Source: Bacillus massiliigorillae
GTDB lineage: Bacteria > Bacillota > Bacilli > Bacillales > DSM-1321
NCBI RefSeq assembly: GCF_000380245.2
Contig: NZ_HG428744.1
Coordinates: 6,914-70,913 of the forward strand
DNA length: 64,000 bases
Direction of reading: 5' to 3'
Below the pieces are notes generated by a model, which searched no databases, was not told the origin of the DNA, and saw nothing but the letters and a program-made list of their open reading frames with translations. The translations under genes and the position numbers were made by a program. This document shows, piece after piece, positions 35,638 through 44,241 of this stretch; position 1 is the stretch's first letter; each line of letters begins with the position of its first letter.

Positions 35638-36776
35638 GAAAGATCCTCCTTATCCGTCTGCTTTCCGTTATTTGGAACCCTAATGATAATAGCTGTTCCC
35701 TCTTTCAAATGGACATCTAAACTACCATTCACAAATTCCAAGCGTTCTTTCATTCCTCTTAGTCCATGACCTTTCTCAAAAAAGGCAGATAAATCTTTGA
35801 ATTCTCCATCATCACGTATCGTTAATACAATTTCTTTCCATGATTGTTCAATAGAGATATAACAATTGCTAGCACCACTATGTTTCACGACATTTGTTAC
35901 TGCCTCTTTTAAACACATGCTAAGAATATTCTCTGTTAATAACGTTACTTTCGATAACTTAAATTCACCTTCTCGTGTCAAATGAATTTGTGCAGCATCA
36001 AGTATTTGCTGAATACGGATGATTTCATCTTTTAACCGAATTCCCCGCATGGAGGAAACCATTGTACGCACTTCATTTAATGCCGTTCGTGCAGTTTGTT
36101 GTACATCTTTCAATTCAGCTTTTGCTTGATCTGGATTAGATGATATTAATCTTCTTGCTAGGTCACTTTTTAAACCTATTAACGAGAGCTTCTGCCCCAG
36201 TGTGTCATGAAGATCACGAGCGATACGTGCACGTTCTTCTAATTTTACCAATTCAGCAATTTTCTTATTCGCATCCTCAAGTTTCATCTCAAGCCTGCCA
36301 CGCTCATTTCTACTACGAATGCTAAATGGTAGAAGTAAAGTACATAACCAAGTAATCACAACAAATGGTATTTGGTGAACAAATAAAGCATCTTTTTGCA
36401 TAAAAGCGATATATATGGAGATCGATATTGCAATCAGCTGGATGAAATATAGCACTCGAAATGTAATCAGCTTATGAATTCTACCTACAAAATATGCTAT
36501 AAAAAAAGCAAAATATACATAACTAAAAGAAATCGTGGCAGTAACTGATATACCTATTAAAAGTAATGTCCATACATAGATAGACCAACCTTTCGCAATA
36601 AAAGCAAAGCGATAACAAATAAAGAAAATAACTGTAAGCAATATACCTATGATAATTGCGACAGTTGATGATGATTGAAGAATAAAATAAAAAGGTAAAA
36701 TGCAAAGAATCGTCCAAATATAAGGGGAAATACCATTGTTCTTTTGCCTTACGAGGGCAATTAGTCTTTTGATCAT
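35634..36776 (-). CDS. desK: Thermosensor histidine kinase DesK
   Basis: A 380-residue membrane kinase that senses membrane order. Four or five hydrophobic segments fill about residues 15-150. A coiled-coil linker (RLEMKLEDANKKIAELVKL) leads to the HisKA_3 phospho-acceptor helix with EERARIARDLHDTLGQKLS, followed by a degenerate HATPase (AVTNVVKHSGA, IRDDG, GHGLRGMKERL). The dimerisation helix and membrane layout match DesK. It is in an operon with desR, and a hairpin (TTGTCAG / CTGACAA, 36859-36886) lies between it and des, perhaps as a processing site. Confidence 0.9.
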   Translation of the reverse strand: MIKRLIALVRQKNNGISPYIWTILCILPFYFILQSSSTVAIIIGILLTVIFFICYRFAFIAKGWSIYVWTLLLIGISVTATISFSYVYFAFFIAYFVGRIHKLITFRVLYFIQLIAISISIYIAFMQKDALFVHQIPFVVITWLCTLLLPFSIRSRNERGRLEMKLEDANKKIAELVKLEERARIARDLHDTLGQKLSLIGLKSDLARRLISSNPDQAKAELKDVQQTARTALNEVRTMVSSMRGIRLKDEIIRIQQILDAAQIHLTREGEFKLSKVTLLTENILSMCLKEAVTNVVKHSGASNCYISIEQSWKEIVLTIRDDGEFKDLSAFFEKGHGLRGMKERLEFVNGSLDVHLKEGTAIIIRVPNNGKQTDKEDLS

Positions 36777-36892
36777 ATTTCATACCCCATTCTTGGCTTA
36801 GGATTTTTTCTCAAATCCTTCTTTCTCTACATCTTACCATCTCATCTTGTATATTGACTTGTCAGAGCACTTACAAGTACTGACAAACTAGA

Positions 36893-37942
36893 TTATGCCT
36901 TTTTATACTTAGGCTGAATTGAACTGCTTTCTTCAATTGTTCTTACTTTAATATCTTTAAAGGTTACGAACTTATCCTGCCTCTCATCCCATAGTTTAAA
37001 CTTCAAGCATTCTAAGCTTGTTGCAAGTGTTATCGTCGGTACATGTTGCAACGGCGTTGTATCATTATGAACGGTTTCAAGCTTATAGTTTGGTACTCGT
37101 GGGCTTAAATGATGCACGTGGTGATAGCCAATATTACCTGTTAACCATTGCAATACTTTTGGAAGCTTATAGAAAGAACTTCCTTCTACTGCAGCCTTCA
37201 CATATTCCCATTCCTTATTATCAACAAAGTACGTGTCTTCAAATGTATGTTGTACATAAAATAACCAAATTCCTAATATACCTGAAATATAGAAAATGGG
37301 ACCTTGAATTAACAAATATGTTTCCCAACCAAACGTATAACACATAACCGCAGCCAAAGCCACGATTCCTACGTTAGTCAGATACGTATTCATACGCTCC
37401 TTACGTTTAGCTCCTTTTCGATTAAAACGATTAGTAATTAAAAACACATATATAGGACCTAAACCAAACATCACTATAGGATTACGGTATAAACGATACG
37501 CTACTCGTTGCCAAAATGAAGCTTCTAAATACTCATCTACAGTCAAAAACCAAATATCTCCGATTCCGCGTTTATCTAAATTCCCACTTGAAGCATGATG
37601 TACATTATGGCTATGTTGCCATTGCTTAAACGGGAAAAATGTAAGAATACCTGCTATCGTACCAATCGTCTGATTAATACGTTTATCTTTAAAGAATGAT
37701 CCATGACAGCAATCATGAAAAATAATAAAAACACGAACTAAAAAACCTGCTCCAATCACACAAAGTACTAAAGTAAGCGCATATGAAATAGATAAGCTCT
37801 CATATGCTAAATACCATATCAATACATATGGTATAAATGTATTCAACATCTGCTTGATGCTCCTAGATGTATCTGACTTCTCATAAGGAGCTACTTGTTT
37901 GCGTAAATTCTTTAACATTTGAGTTTGTTTTGTCATCATCAA
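36893..37942 (-). CDS. des: Membrane fatty-acid desaturase (Des)
   Basis: Acyl-lipid desaturase that introduces a double bond into membrane phospholipid acyl chains, restoring fluidity in the cold. The 349-residue protein has four to six membrane segments and three intact histidine boxes: HDCCH (about 82-86), HNVHH (about 118-122) and HHVHH (about 280-284), which bind the di-iron centre. In B. subtilis Des makes delta-5 products; regiospecificity here is unproven. A SD (GGGGGAAGG) precedes the ATG. A TATAAT -10 element lies near 37977 with a 26-bp palindrome upstream of it. The gene is followed by desK-desR. Confidence 0.93.
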   Translation of the reverse strand: MMMTKQTQMLKNLRKQVAPYEKSDTSRSIKQMLNTFIPYVLIWYLAYESLSISYALTLVLCVIGAGFLVRVFIIFHDCCHGSFFKDKRINQTIGTIAGILTFFPFKQWQHSHNVHHASSGNLDKRGIGDIWFLTVDEYLEASFWQRVAYRLYRNPIVMFGLGPIYVFLITNRFNRKGAKRKERMNTYLTNVGIVALAAVMCYTFGWETYLLIQGPIFYISGILGIWLFYVQHTFEDTYFVDNKEWEYVKAAVEGSSFYKLPKVLQWLTGNIGYHHVHHLSPRVPNYKLETVHNDTTPLQHVPTITLATSLECLKFKLWDERQDKFVTFKDIKVRTIEESSSIQPKYKKA

Positions 37943-38010
37943 CCAAACCCTTCCCCCATCATTTATTAAAGTTATTATAATGACTAGGTACTAATTTTTG
38001 CAGACATACG

Positions 38011-38045
38011 TGTCATAGTGTGTATATGACATTTGTCATATACAC
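38011..38045 (-). promoter_or_regulatory. Palindromic operator upstream of des, probable DesR site
   Basis: Bases 38020-38045 form a perfect palindrome with 12-bp arms (GTGTATATGACA / TGTCATATACAC) and a TT centre. An extra half-site TGTCAT lies at 38011-38016. It lies about 40-70 bp upstream of the likely -10 TATAAT of des, in the position expected for an activator. Confidence 0.65.
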
Positions 38046-38115
38046 GAATAAAAAACAACCAAACTCCTTATGAATGCTACGTTTTAAAAAAGTGTACAAT
38101 TTATGAATTAACAAT

Positions 38116-38160
38116 AGGCACTGTCCCTCAAGTCATCTTGACTAACTAGGGACAGTGCCT
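38116..38160. other. Long hairpin, terminator-like, between des and the methyltransferase gene
   Basis: Thirteen-base arms AGGCACTGTCCCT / AGGGACAGTGCCT with an inner AGTCA/TGACT stem. It has no clear T-tract but sits 27 nt after the methyltransferase stop on the minus strand. Confidence 0.5.
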
Positions 38161-38187
38161 TATATCACGACTCTAATTATTTATTTC

Positions 38188-38784
38188 TCAAATATAAGCC
38201 AACTTATATAATACAAATCGTTCATTTTCATCACGCTCATTTAATCCTACCTCTCCTCTACGTTCAAAGGAAGGATGGTCATCCAAGAAGAATAAATATT
38301 CCTCTGATGGATAATAAAGTACAACTGTTATTTCACGCTTCGTACGCTCGACAGAAAGTAGAATATTATTGATGACATTTCTGAAAATCTGCACCGAAAA
38401 TGGATTAAAGAAATAAAACACATTATCTCGGCGATTCACTTCGTACTCTTGCGCAAAGCAACATAGAAATTGAATCTTATCAGTAGATGCTTTCTTTCCA
38501 TAACTAGCTAAATTAGCAAGTGCTTCTTCATAAAATCCTTCATCCATTTCAATACCTACCACTGATGCCTGACACTCATGATGAATAAAAAAATTGAGTC
38601 TACCTTTTCCGCAGCCAAAGTCCACAACACGATCGTTACCTGTTAAAGGCAAATGCTGTAACAATTTCTTCAATCCTGCATACGGTGTTGGTTCATAGCG
38701 ATGATAATGTAAAGATTTATGAAAGCCCATTTGGTCGCCAGTTGTTTTGATGTTGAGTAAATGATCGTATTCAATTTCCTTCAT
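38188..38784 (-). CDS. Class I SAM-dependent methyltransferase
   Basis: A 198-residue Rossmann-fold methyltransferase. Motif I is VVDFGCGKGRLNFF (about 54-67), followed by an acidic residue in VVGIEMDE and a post-II motif FYFFNPFSVQIF. The substrate is unknown; the N-terminal His/Tyr-rich stretch (FHKSLHYHRYEPTPY) is a notable cap. It lies downstream of the HAD and prenyl-synthase genes on the same strand but is separated from HAD by a terminator, so it may have its own promoter. Confidence 0.82.
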   Translation of the reverse strand: MKEIEYDHLLNIKTTGDQMGFHKSLHYHRYEPTPYAGLKKLLQHLPLTGNDRVVDFGCGKGRLNFFIHHECQASVVGIEMDEGFYEEALANLASYGKKASTDKIQFLCCFAQEYEVNRRDNVFYFFNPFSVQIFRNVINNILLSVERTKREITVVLYYPSEEYLFFLDDHPSFERRGEVGLNERDENERFVLYKLAYI

Positions 38785-38864
38785 TTAGTCACTCCTGTAA
38801 AAAAGATTATGTTTATTATGACACGTTTCTTGTGAGAAAAACGTGACGTATTATACGTTGCAAA

Positions 38865-38896
38865 AAGCAGCCTATGTCTTAATAACAAAGCTGCTT
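38865..38896 (-). terminator. Terminator after the HAD gene
   Basis: AAGCAGC / GCTGCTT stem with an 18-nt loop, followed on the minus strand by TTTTTG, about 14 nt past the HAD stop. Confidence 0.75.
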
Positions 38897-38909
38897 CTCT
38901 ACTATGATT

Positions 38910-39614
38910 CTAACCTATTAATCTATTAACTAATTGTAGTAACTGTTGATTGTCAAACACTTGATAATCTGGGGTAAACTCATCATTGTCAATTGTACGA
39001 TTGCGATGATTCACCCAAATACTTTTCCACTCAGCTGATTTTGCACCAATCACATCGTTCTGGAACGAATCTCCCACATAGTATGTATGACTCGCTGCAA
39101 AACCAAATTGCTTTTCCGCAATGGCAAATATCTCTTTGCTTGGCTTAGCTACATCCACTTCACTGGATATAATAATTTTGTCATCTTCAAACCAATGAGA
39201 TAACCCTAATGCTTTCATTTTCATTCTTTGATGCATCGATGGTCCATTCGTTATAATACCGATTTCAATTCCCTTCTCCTTACACATGTTAAACACTTGC
39301 TGTATCTCAGGGACAATTGTAATCTTATACTGCTGATCCGCATATTCCACTTGAAAGGTAGCTGCTTGTTCTTTATCAATCGTTATTCCCTGTTGTTCAA
39401 ATGCTAGCTGGATTCTATTACAATGCATTTCATGAACATCTAATTCTCCGCTTTCTGTAAGATGAAATACCTCGTCACTATATTTCCTACTATCGATATA
39501 TAGCTTATATACATCGACAGCATCCATCTTATGAAAAATTGAATCATAAGCTTTTTGGAAAGGTGAAAATTGATTATAAATGGTATCGTCTAAATCAAAT
39601 ACGAAGTTTATCAA
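38910..39614 (-). CDS. HAD-superfamily hydrolase (phosphatase type)
   Basis: A 234-residue HAD phosphatase with motif I FDLDDTIY (nucleophile D8 and acid D10), motif II IGIITNGP, motif III lysine in AKPSKEIF, and motif IV YVGDSFQNDV. The cap domain inserted after motif I is helical (subclass C1), like YjjG/pyrimidine 5'-nucleotidases. The substrate cannot be read. It follows the prenyl-synthase fusion gene by 84 bp on the same strand, so cotranscription is possible. Confidence 0.85.
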   Translation of the reverse strand: MINFVFDLDDTIYNQFSPFQKAYDSIFHKMDAVDVYKLYIDSRKYSDEVFHLTESGELDVHEMHCNRIQLAFEQQGITIDKEQAATFQVEYADQQYKITIVPEIQQVFNMCKEKGIEIGIITNGPSMHQRMKMKALGLSHWFEDDKIIISSEVDVAKPSKEIFAIAEKQFGFAASHTYYVGDSFQNDVIGAKSAEWKSIWVNHRNRTIDNDEFTPDYQVFDNQQLLQLVNRLIG

Positions 39615-39698
39615 GGCTGCACATTCCTTTATATGATTTTTTAAATATACTAATGTAAGAAGAATTTAGTATTGTTAGCTTAATAAAATAGCAAACTC

Positions 39699-42074
39699 TT
39701 AATGATTTCTATTCACAACATAATTCAATAAATGCTTTAGAAAAGCTGTATTGCGAGGTACCTCTTGTAGAGATTCTATTGCAAGACAATAATGATTCCA
39801 CAATTCTTTTCTAGCCGCTTCTTGACCTAAAATCGATACAAAGGTTGAATTGTTATTCTCCTCATCTTGTCCAATAGGTTTTCCAAGAATCGTTCGATTC
39901 CCTTCCACATCAAGCAAATCATCCTTGATTTGAAACGCAATACCAGTATGTCGAGCGAATCTTTTCAGTGCTTCCATTTCCGATTCCTTAGCATGAGCGA
40001 GAATGGCAGGCATGATTAGTGATGCTTCAAATGCAATCCCTGTTTTATAAAAACACATTGTGTTCAGTTGTTCGATTGTCAAAGGCTTGCCTTTGGAACC
40101 TAAATCCATTGCTTGACCTCTACACATATCCATTGCAATTCGCGATGAATATTGAATTAAGTGAAGTACAGTCTTTGAATCAAACTGTTCAAGGGATGTT
40201 TGTTCCTCAATAGCCTTCTGAGTTAGAAAAAGACCTGTTATTTCTGCAATAGCAGGATTATATTCCTGATGGAGTGTTGCGCGCCCTCTGCGAGTAGAGG
40301 CATTGTCTTGAGATGGCAAATCATCAAAGATTAGTGATGCAGTATGCATATACTCCAATGATTTCAAAAGTGGTAAAATCGCTGACTTTTTCAATCCGTA
40401 TCCATCAACACCCATAACCCAAGTCATAATTGGTCTTAAACGCTTGCCATCGCCTTCCAAACTATAATTAGCGGCATCAATAATTGGCTCTTTTATACCT
40501 TGTATATGATTGTCTTTAGTAATCGGTAAGCTGTTATTAATCTCTTCACGAACGCTTTCAATCGTTTGGACAAAATTGTCCCGTTCTTTCCGTTCTTCTC
40601 TTAACATAGAAAGCATATGATCGCGAAGTAGTTTATCAAAAAAGTCTACATCATCTGCTTTACGTACTAATTCCTGTATAATCCTATTAAATTCTGAGTC
40701 ACCTGAAGCTAATATATCCATAATTTCATTATACTTCTCTGTACCCAACCGTTCTTTGTATCGTTTCAAACCGTTTATCGCACGATCTAAAATAACTTCA
40801 CATACCTTTGAATCAGAATGATACACATTATGAATTAAGTTGGAAATGACCGTCCAATATAATTCATAAGGATTAATTAAATCTGGTCGCTTATCATGAT
40901 ATTTCATGTAGTACGTATAAGGCGTTACTGCGCCAGCCTGCATATCATCAAACATATCGGCAAAATCATCCGCTAACTGATTGTAAATACCATAATAAAA
41001 CGTTCGGTTATGAAACCCCTCATCTTCTTCAGCACTAATAACAGAACGAACAATTAAACGTGAAGAAGCCGATTTTAAAATAACTGGTATATACAGTTCC
41101 CCATTGGTATAGTCTGTCTTCTTTAAATCCTTATTACGATCCACTTCCTGAGATTGAAAAAACACATAAGATTGCTCGAAAAACTGTTTGCTTGTCTCTG
41201 GGCGTTGTTGAGATTTAATATATTCAAAAGCATCTCGAAGTTCTGCATGTATATACCTCATTAACTCCATGTTTCTCCAAGACCATTTGTCTATCCTTGG
41301 TACCGCCCCTGTAAGTAGTGTAGTACGAATTAAATTCGAATATTGTTTTTTCTCATTAACAGATAAAACTTCAGAATCTAGCAGATCATCAATAAAGGGA
41401 TAAGTTAAGCCATAGGAGTATCCCAGTCTAATCGCCTCATCAAGCTTTTGGATGCGTTCTTCAGAAGAGATTTGTTCGTCCATCTCCTCCATCACATGCA
41501 TTACTACCCCACCTATAAGCTTAATAAGCTTTCTTTGGGCTTGTTCAGCATCCATCCCTTCAGGAATACGAGAAGATACCCTTCTTATTTTATCTATCAC
41601 CCAGATGACAGTTGATTCAACGCCTTCTTTCTGAGCCCATTTATACAACCCAGCCATGCTAAACGTCATATTATCTTCTTTTGGAGTAGATGTAGTTAAT
41701 TGACGTTTCAGACTATCAACAGAACGCTGAACTCTCTCTTGTGTTTCGGCTGTATCCAAGGCTTTCCCAAGATCTCTCATAAATATATAAGCGACACTTC
41801 TATCTAAGTAATTATCAAGCTTACCTGTATGATCCAACCATTGAATATAATTGTAATAATCTTTAGTACTTGGCTTTCTCTTTCTACGAGAAAAAACAGA
41901 AAATAGGGGTTGACGATATATATGGTTCGGTTTCCAAGATTGTATGTCTCTCGTCAAATTAGAGACATAGTTCTTCTCCTTAACTTGTTCTTTAAGTGTA
42001 TTGAAATAATGAGCAGCTCTCTGCTCAGCTATCCGATAGCATTCATCGGCATTTGTTATTAACTCCTTATTCAT
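39699..42074 (-). CDS. Fused two-domain isoprenoid (polyprenyl) diphosphate synthase-like protein
   Basis: A protein of about 791 residues. The C-terminal third (about 500-790) is a trans-prenyl diphosphate synthase with the first Asp-rich motif FDDLPSQD, RRGRATLH, GQAMDL, KTG and the second Asp-rich motif FQIKDDLLD, 134 residues apart. The N-terminal ~480 residues are helical and carry two further Asp-rich motifs, FIDDLLDSE (about 227-235) and LADDFADMFDD (about 367-377), with nearly the same spacing. This suggests a second isoprenoid-synthase-fold domain. The usual Lys after the second motif (GKPIGQDEENNNST) is Asn. ATG 42074 is better spaced from GAGGT than ATG 42083. Product unknown. Confidence 0.8.
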   Translation of the reverse strand: MNKELITNADECYRIAEQRAAHYFNTLKEQVKEKNYVSNLTRDIQSWKPNHIYRQPLFSVFSRRKRKPSTKDYYNYIQWLDHTGKLDNYLDRSVAYIFMRDLGKALDTAETQERVQRSVDSLKRQLTTSTPKEDNMTFSMAGLYKWAQKEGVESTVIWVIDKIRRVSSRIPEGMDAEQAQRKLIKLIGGVVMHVMEEMDEQISSEERIQKLDEAIRLGYSYGLTYPFIDDLLDSEVLSVNEKKQYSNLIRTTLLTGAVPRIDKWSWRNMELMRYIHAELRDAFEYIKSQQRPETSKQFFEQSYVFFQSQEVDRNKDLKKTDYTNGELYIPVILKSASSRLIVRSVISAEEDEGFHNRTFYYGIYNQLADDFADMFDDMQAGAVTPYTYYMKYHDKRPDLINPYELYWTVISNLIHNVYHSDSKVCEVILDRAINGLKRYKERLGTEKYNEIMDILASGDSEFNRIIQELVRKADDVDFFDKLLRDHMLSMLREERKERDNFVQTIESVREEINNSLPITKDNHIQGIKEPIIDAANYSLEGDGKRLRPIMTWVMGVDGYGLKKSAILPLLKSLEYMHTASLIFDDLPSQDNASTRRGRATLHQEYNPAIAEITGLFLTQKAIEEQTSLEQFDSKTVLHLIQYSSRIAMDMCRGQAMDLGSKGKPLTIEQLNTMCFYKTGIAFEASLIMPAILAHAKESEMEALKRFARHTGIAFQIKDDLLDVEGNRTILGKPIGQDEENNNSTFVSILGQEAARKELWNHYCLAIESLQEVPRNTAFLKHLLNYVVNRNH

Positions 42075-42083
42075 ACGGAACAT

Positions 42084-42423
42084 TACCTCGACTTAATGGT
42101 CTTTTAAATCTATTACAACTTCCTCTAAAATAGATATTATTTTAATATAATTAAAAATACCATCTTTATTGCTAGAAAGCTAAATGAAGATTATTGGTAT
42201 ATCTGTTAACTCACATCATTTATTGCCTAACTTAATCATATTTATTTAACCACTTATCAATTTATTCCATTACATCCTATGTAAATCCTGCGATATAACC
42301 TTTGCTTTCTTCTTTATACTACGTTTTAAATTGAATAAAGTTTTAAGCTAAAGAAAAAGAATTAAATAAAACCCTGAAATCATGAAAATAAAATTCAATG
42401 ATTTCAGGGTTTTCACATCATAA
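42084..42423. other. 340-bp intergenic region
   Basis: AT-rich, with the selO terminator at its right end (42369-42415) and presumably the promoter of the prenyl-synthase gene. No gene is seen. Confidence 0.6.
42369..42415 (-). terminator. Bidirectional terminator after selO
   Basis: AAACCCTGAAATCAT / ATGATTTCAGGGTTT perfect 15-bp arms with a 14-nt loop. Moderately T-rich on both sides (GGGTTTTC on plus, TTTTATTTAAT on minus), 9 nt from the selO stop. Confidence 0.8.
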
Positions 42424-43878
42424 TCATGTTCCACAAAATGTCCGATAAGGTATATTCGATGGCTCTGGAAGCTTACAATACTCCTCTTGTTCTGGCGTGT
42501 ATGCGAATGGATTAGAAAGGATATTAAGTAATCTCTCCATCACGCTGAAGTCTCCATTCACAGCGGCTTTAAGTGCTTCCTCTACTCTATGATTACGTGG
42601 AATAACCGCTGGATTACTCTTCTTCATCAAGTTTAGTGAAGCTTCTTTTGATTCCTCTTGTCTGTTAAGTCGCTCTTGCCACTGTTGATACCATTGCTTA
42701 AATTCTTCTTTATCATGTAGAACAGTATTTTCTAGTTTGTCTATAGTTAATGCACGAAATGTATTTGTATAATCCGCTCGATATTCTTCCATCATATCGA
42801 GAAGAACTTTAATAAGCTCTTCATCTTTTTTCTCTTCATTAAAGATACCGAGTTTTGCTCTTAAGCCAGCATACCAATTACTCTGGAACAGCATTGCAAA
42901 CTCAGAAAGTGCATTTTCAGCAATTTTGATTGCTTCTTCCTGCTTCTCATGGAGTAATGGCACTAAAGTTTCAGCAAATCGAGTGAGATTCCATAAACCT
43001 ATATATGGCTGATTACCAAACGCATAACGACCTTGTTCATCAATTGAGCTGAATACAGTTGCAGGGTCATATGTATCCATGAAAGCACACGGACCATAAT
43101 CAATTGTTTCTCCACTAATCGTCATATTATCAGTATTCATAACACCATGAATAAAACCAACAAGCTGCCATTTAGCAATTAAATCAGCTTGACGTTTAAT
43201 TACTTCCTCAAGAAGAGCTAAGTATCGGTTTGCATCCTCTTTAATATCGGGATAATGTCTTTTTATCGTATAATCAGCCAGTGTACGAACATCATCAGCT
43301 GATCCAAAGTTCACAGCGAATTGAAAGGTTCCAACACGAATATGACTACCTGCCACACGAGTCAAAATAGCACCAGGCAAGTACGTTTCACGAGCTACTC
43401 CTTCGCCCGTTGTCACTACTGCTAAACTACGAGTTGTGGGAATTCCTAGACTATGCATCGCTTCACTAATAATATATTCACGTAACATCGGACCAAGTGC
43501 CGCTCGACCGTCACCACCACGCGAATAAGGTGTTCGTCCTGAACCTTTCAACTGAATATCATGCCGTTCTCCTTGTGGTGTAATCTGCTCACCAAGTAGA
43601 ATGGCTCTCCCGTCTCCTAACATATTAAAGTGTCCAAACTGATGCCCCGCATAAGCTTGCGCTAAAGGTTCTGCACCTTCAGGAATCTTATTACCAGCGA
43701 ACACTGCAATAGCATCTTCACTTTGAAGTTTATCTGGATTCAATCCTAATGATTTGGCTAATGATTGATTTAAAATAATTAATTGTGGAGACTTTACTGG
43801 GGTTGGATTCATATTTTTATAAAACAATTTTGGTAGTCGAGCGTAACTATTATCAAAATTCCAGCCTGTATTTGTCAT
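42424..43878 (-). CDS. selO: SelO/YdiU-family protein adenylyltransferase
   Basis: Pseudokinase-fold enzyme that transfers AMP to Ser/Thr/Tyr of target proteins. The ~484-residue protein has GDGRAILLGEQ, the flipped-nucleotide-binding LKGSGRTPYSRGGDGRAA-like stretch, EAMHSLGIPTTRSL, and the catalytic region HGVMNTDNMTISG with IDYGPCAFMD. It ends PYRTFCGT, the cysteine form of the C terminus that is selenocysteine in animals. The open frame extends 11 codons upstream, but AAAGGGG before ATG 43878 supports the shorter start. Monocistronic. Confidence 0.93.
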   Translation of the reverse strand: MTNTGWNFDNSYARLPKLFYKNMNPTPVKSPQLIILNQSLAKSLGLNPDKLQSEDAIAVFAGNKIPEGAEPLAQAYAGHQFGHFNMLGDGRAILLGEQITPQGERHDIQLKGSGRTPYSRGGDGRAALGPMLREYIISEAMHSLGIPTTRSLAVVTTGEGVARETYLPGAILTRVAGSHIRVGTFQFAVNFGSADDVRTLADYTIKRHYPDIKEDANRYLALLEEVIKRQADLIAKWQLVGFIHGVMNTDNMTISGETIDYGPCAFMDTYDPATVFSSIDEQGRYAFGNQPYIGLWNLTRFAETLVPLLHEKQEEAIKIAENALSEFAMLFQSNWYAGLRAKLGIFNEEKKDEELIKVLLDMMEEYRADYTNTFRALTIDKLENTVLHDKEEFKQWYQQWQERLNRQEESKEASLNLMKKSNPAVIPRNHRVEEALKAAVNGDFSVMERLLNILSNPFAYTPEQEEYCKLPEPSNIPYRTFCGT

Positions 43879-44241
43879 GATATCCCCTTTCTTTTTCATA
43901 TTCTTCATCACATAATCCTTTAAAAGTCTGCTTTTCCATTACTTTATTATAGCCTCGTGGTGCTTTTTATATGTTATTCAAAGACTTGAGTATGGATATT
44001 TGGGGTATAAAAGAGGAATATGAGATTACTAGCATTTTAAATAACTAAGCATGAAAAAAAGCAGAAACAATTTTACTTTGTTTCTGCTTCTTTTTGTATT
44101 TGCTATAAACTTCAATGGTTACACGCTATCACAATATCTGATGTTATATTTCTTTACTCTTCTGAAAAGGAATATACTCTTCATCAAAACACAAATCGTA
44201 AAGTATTTATTTTGTTGTTTAACTTTATTAAATAAAAGGTA
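43879..44241. other. 363-bp intergenic region
   Basis: Contains the panE terminator (44054-44094). An open frame of 74 codons at 44051-44275 runs through that terminator and has no SD, so it is not called. Nothing else is recognised. Confidence 0.6.
44054..44094. terminator. Bidirectional terminator hairpin
   Basis: AAGCAGAAACAA / TTGTTTCTGCTT with a 7-nt loop. CTTTTTG follows on plus and a T-run follows on minus. Confidence 0.8.
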
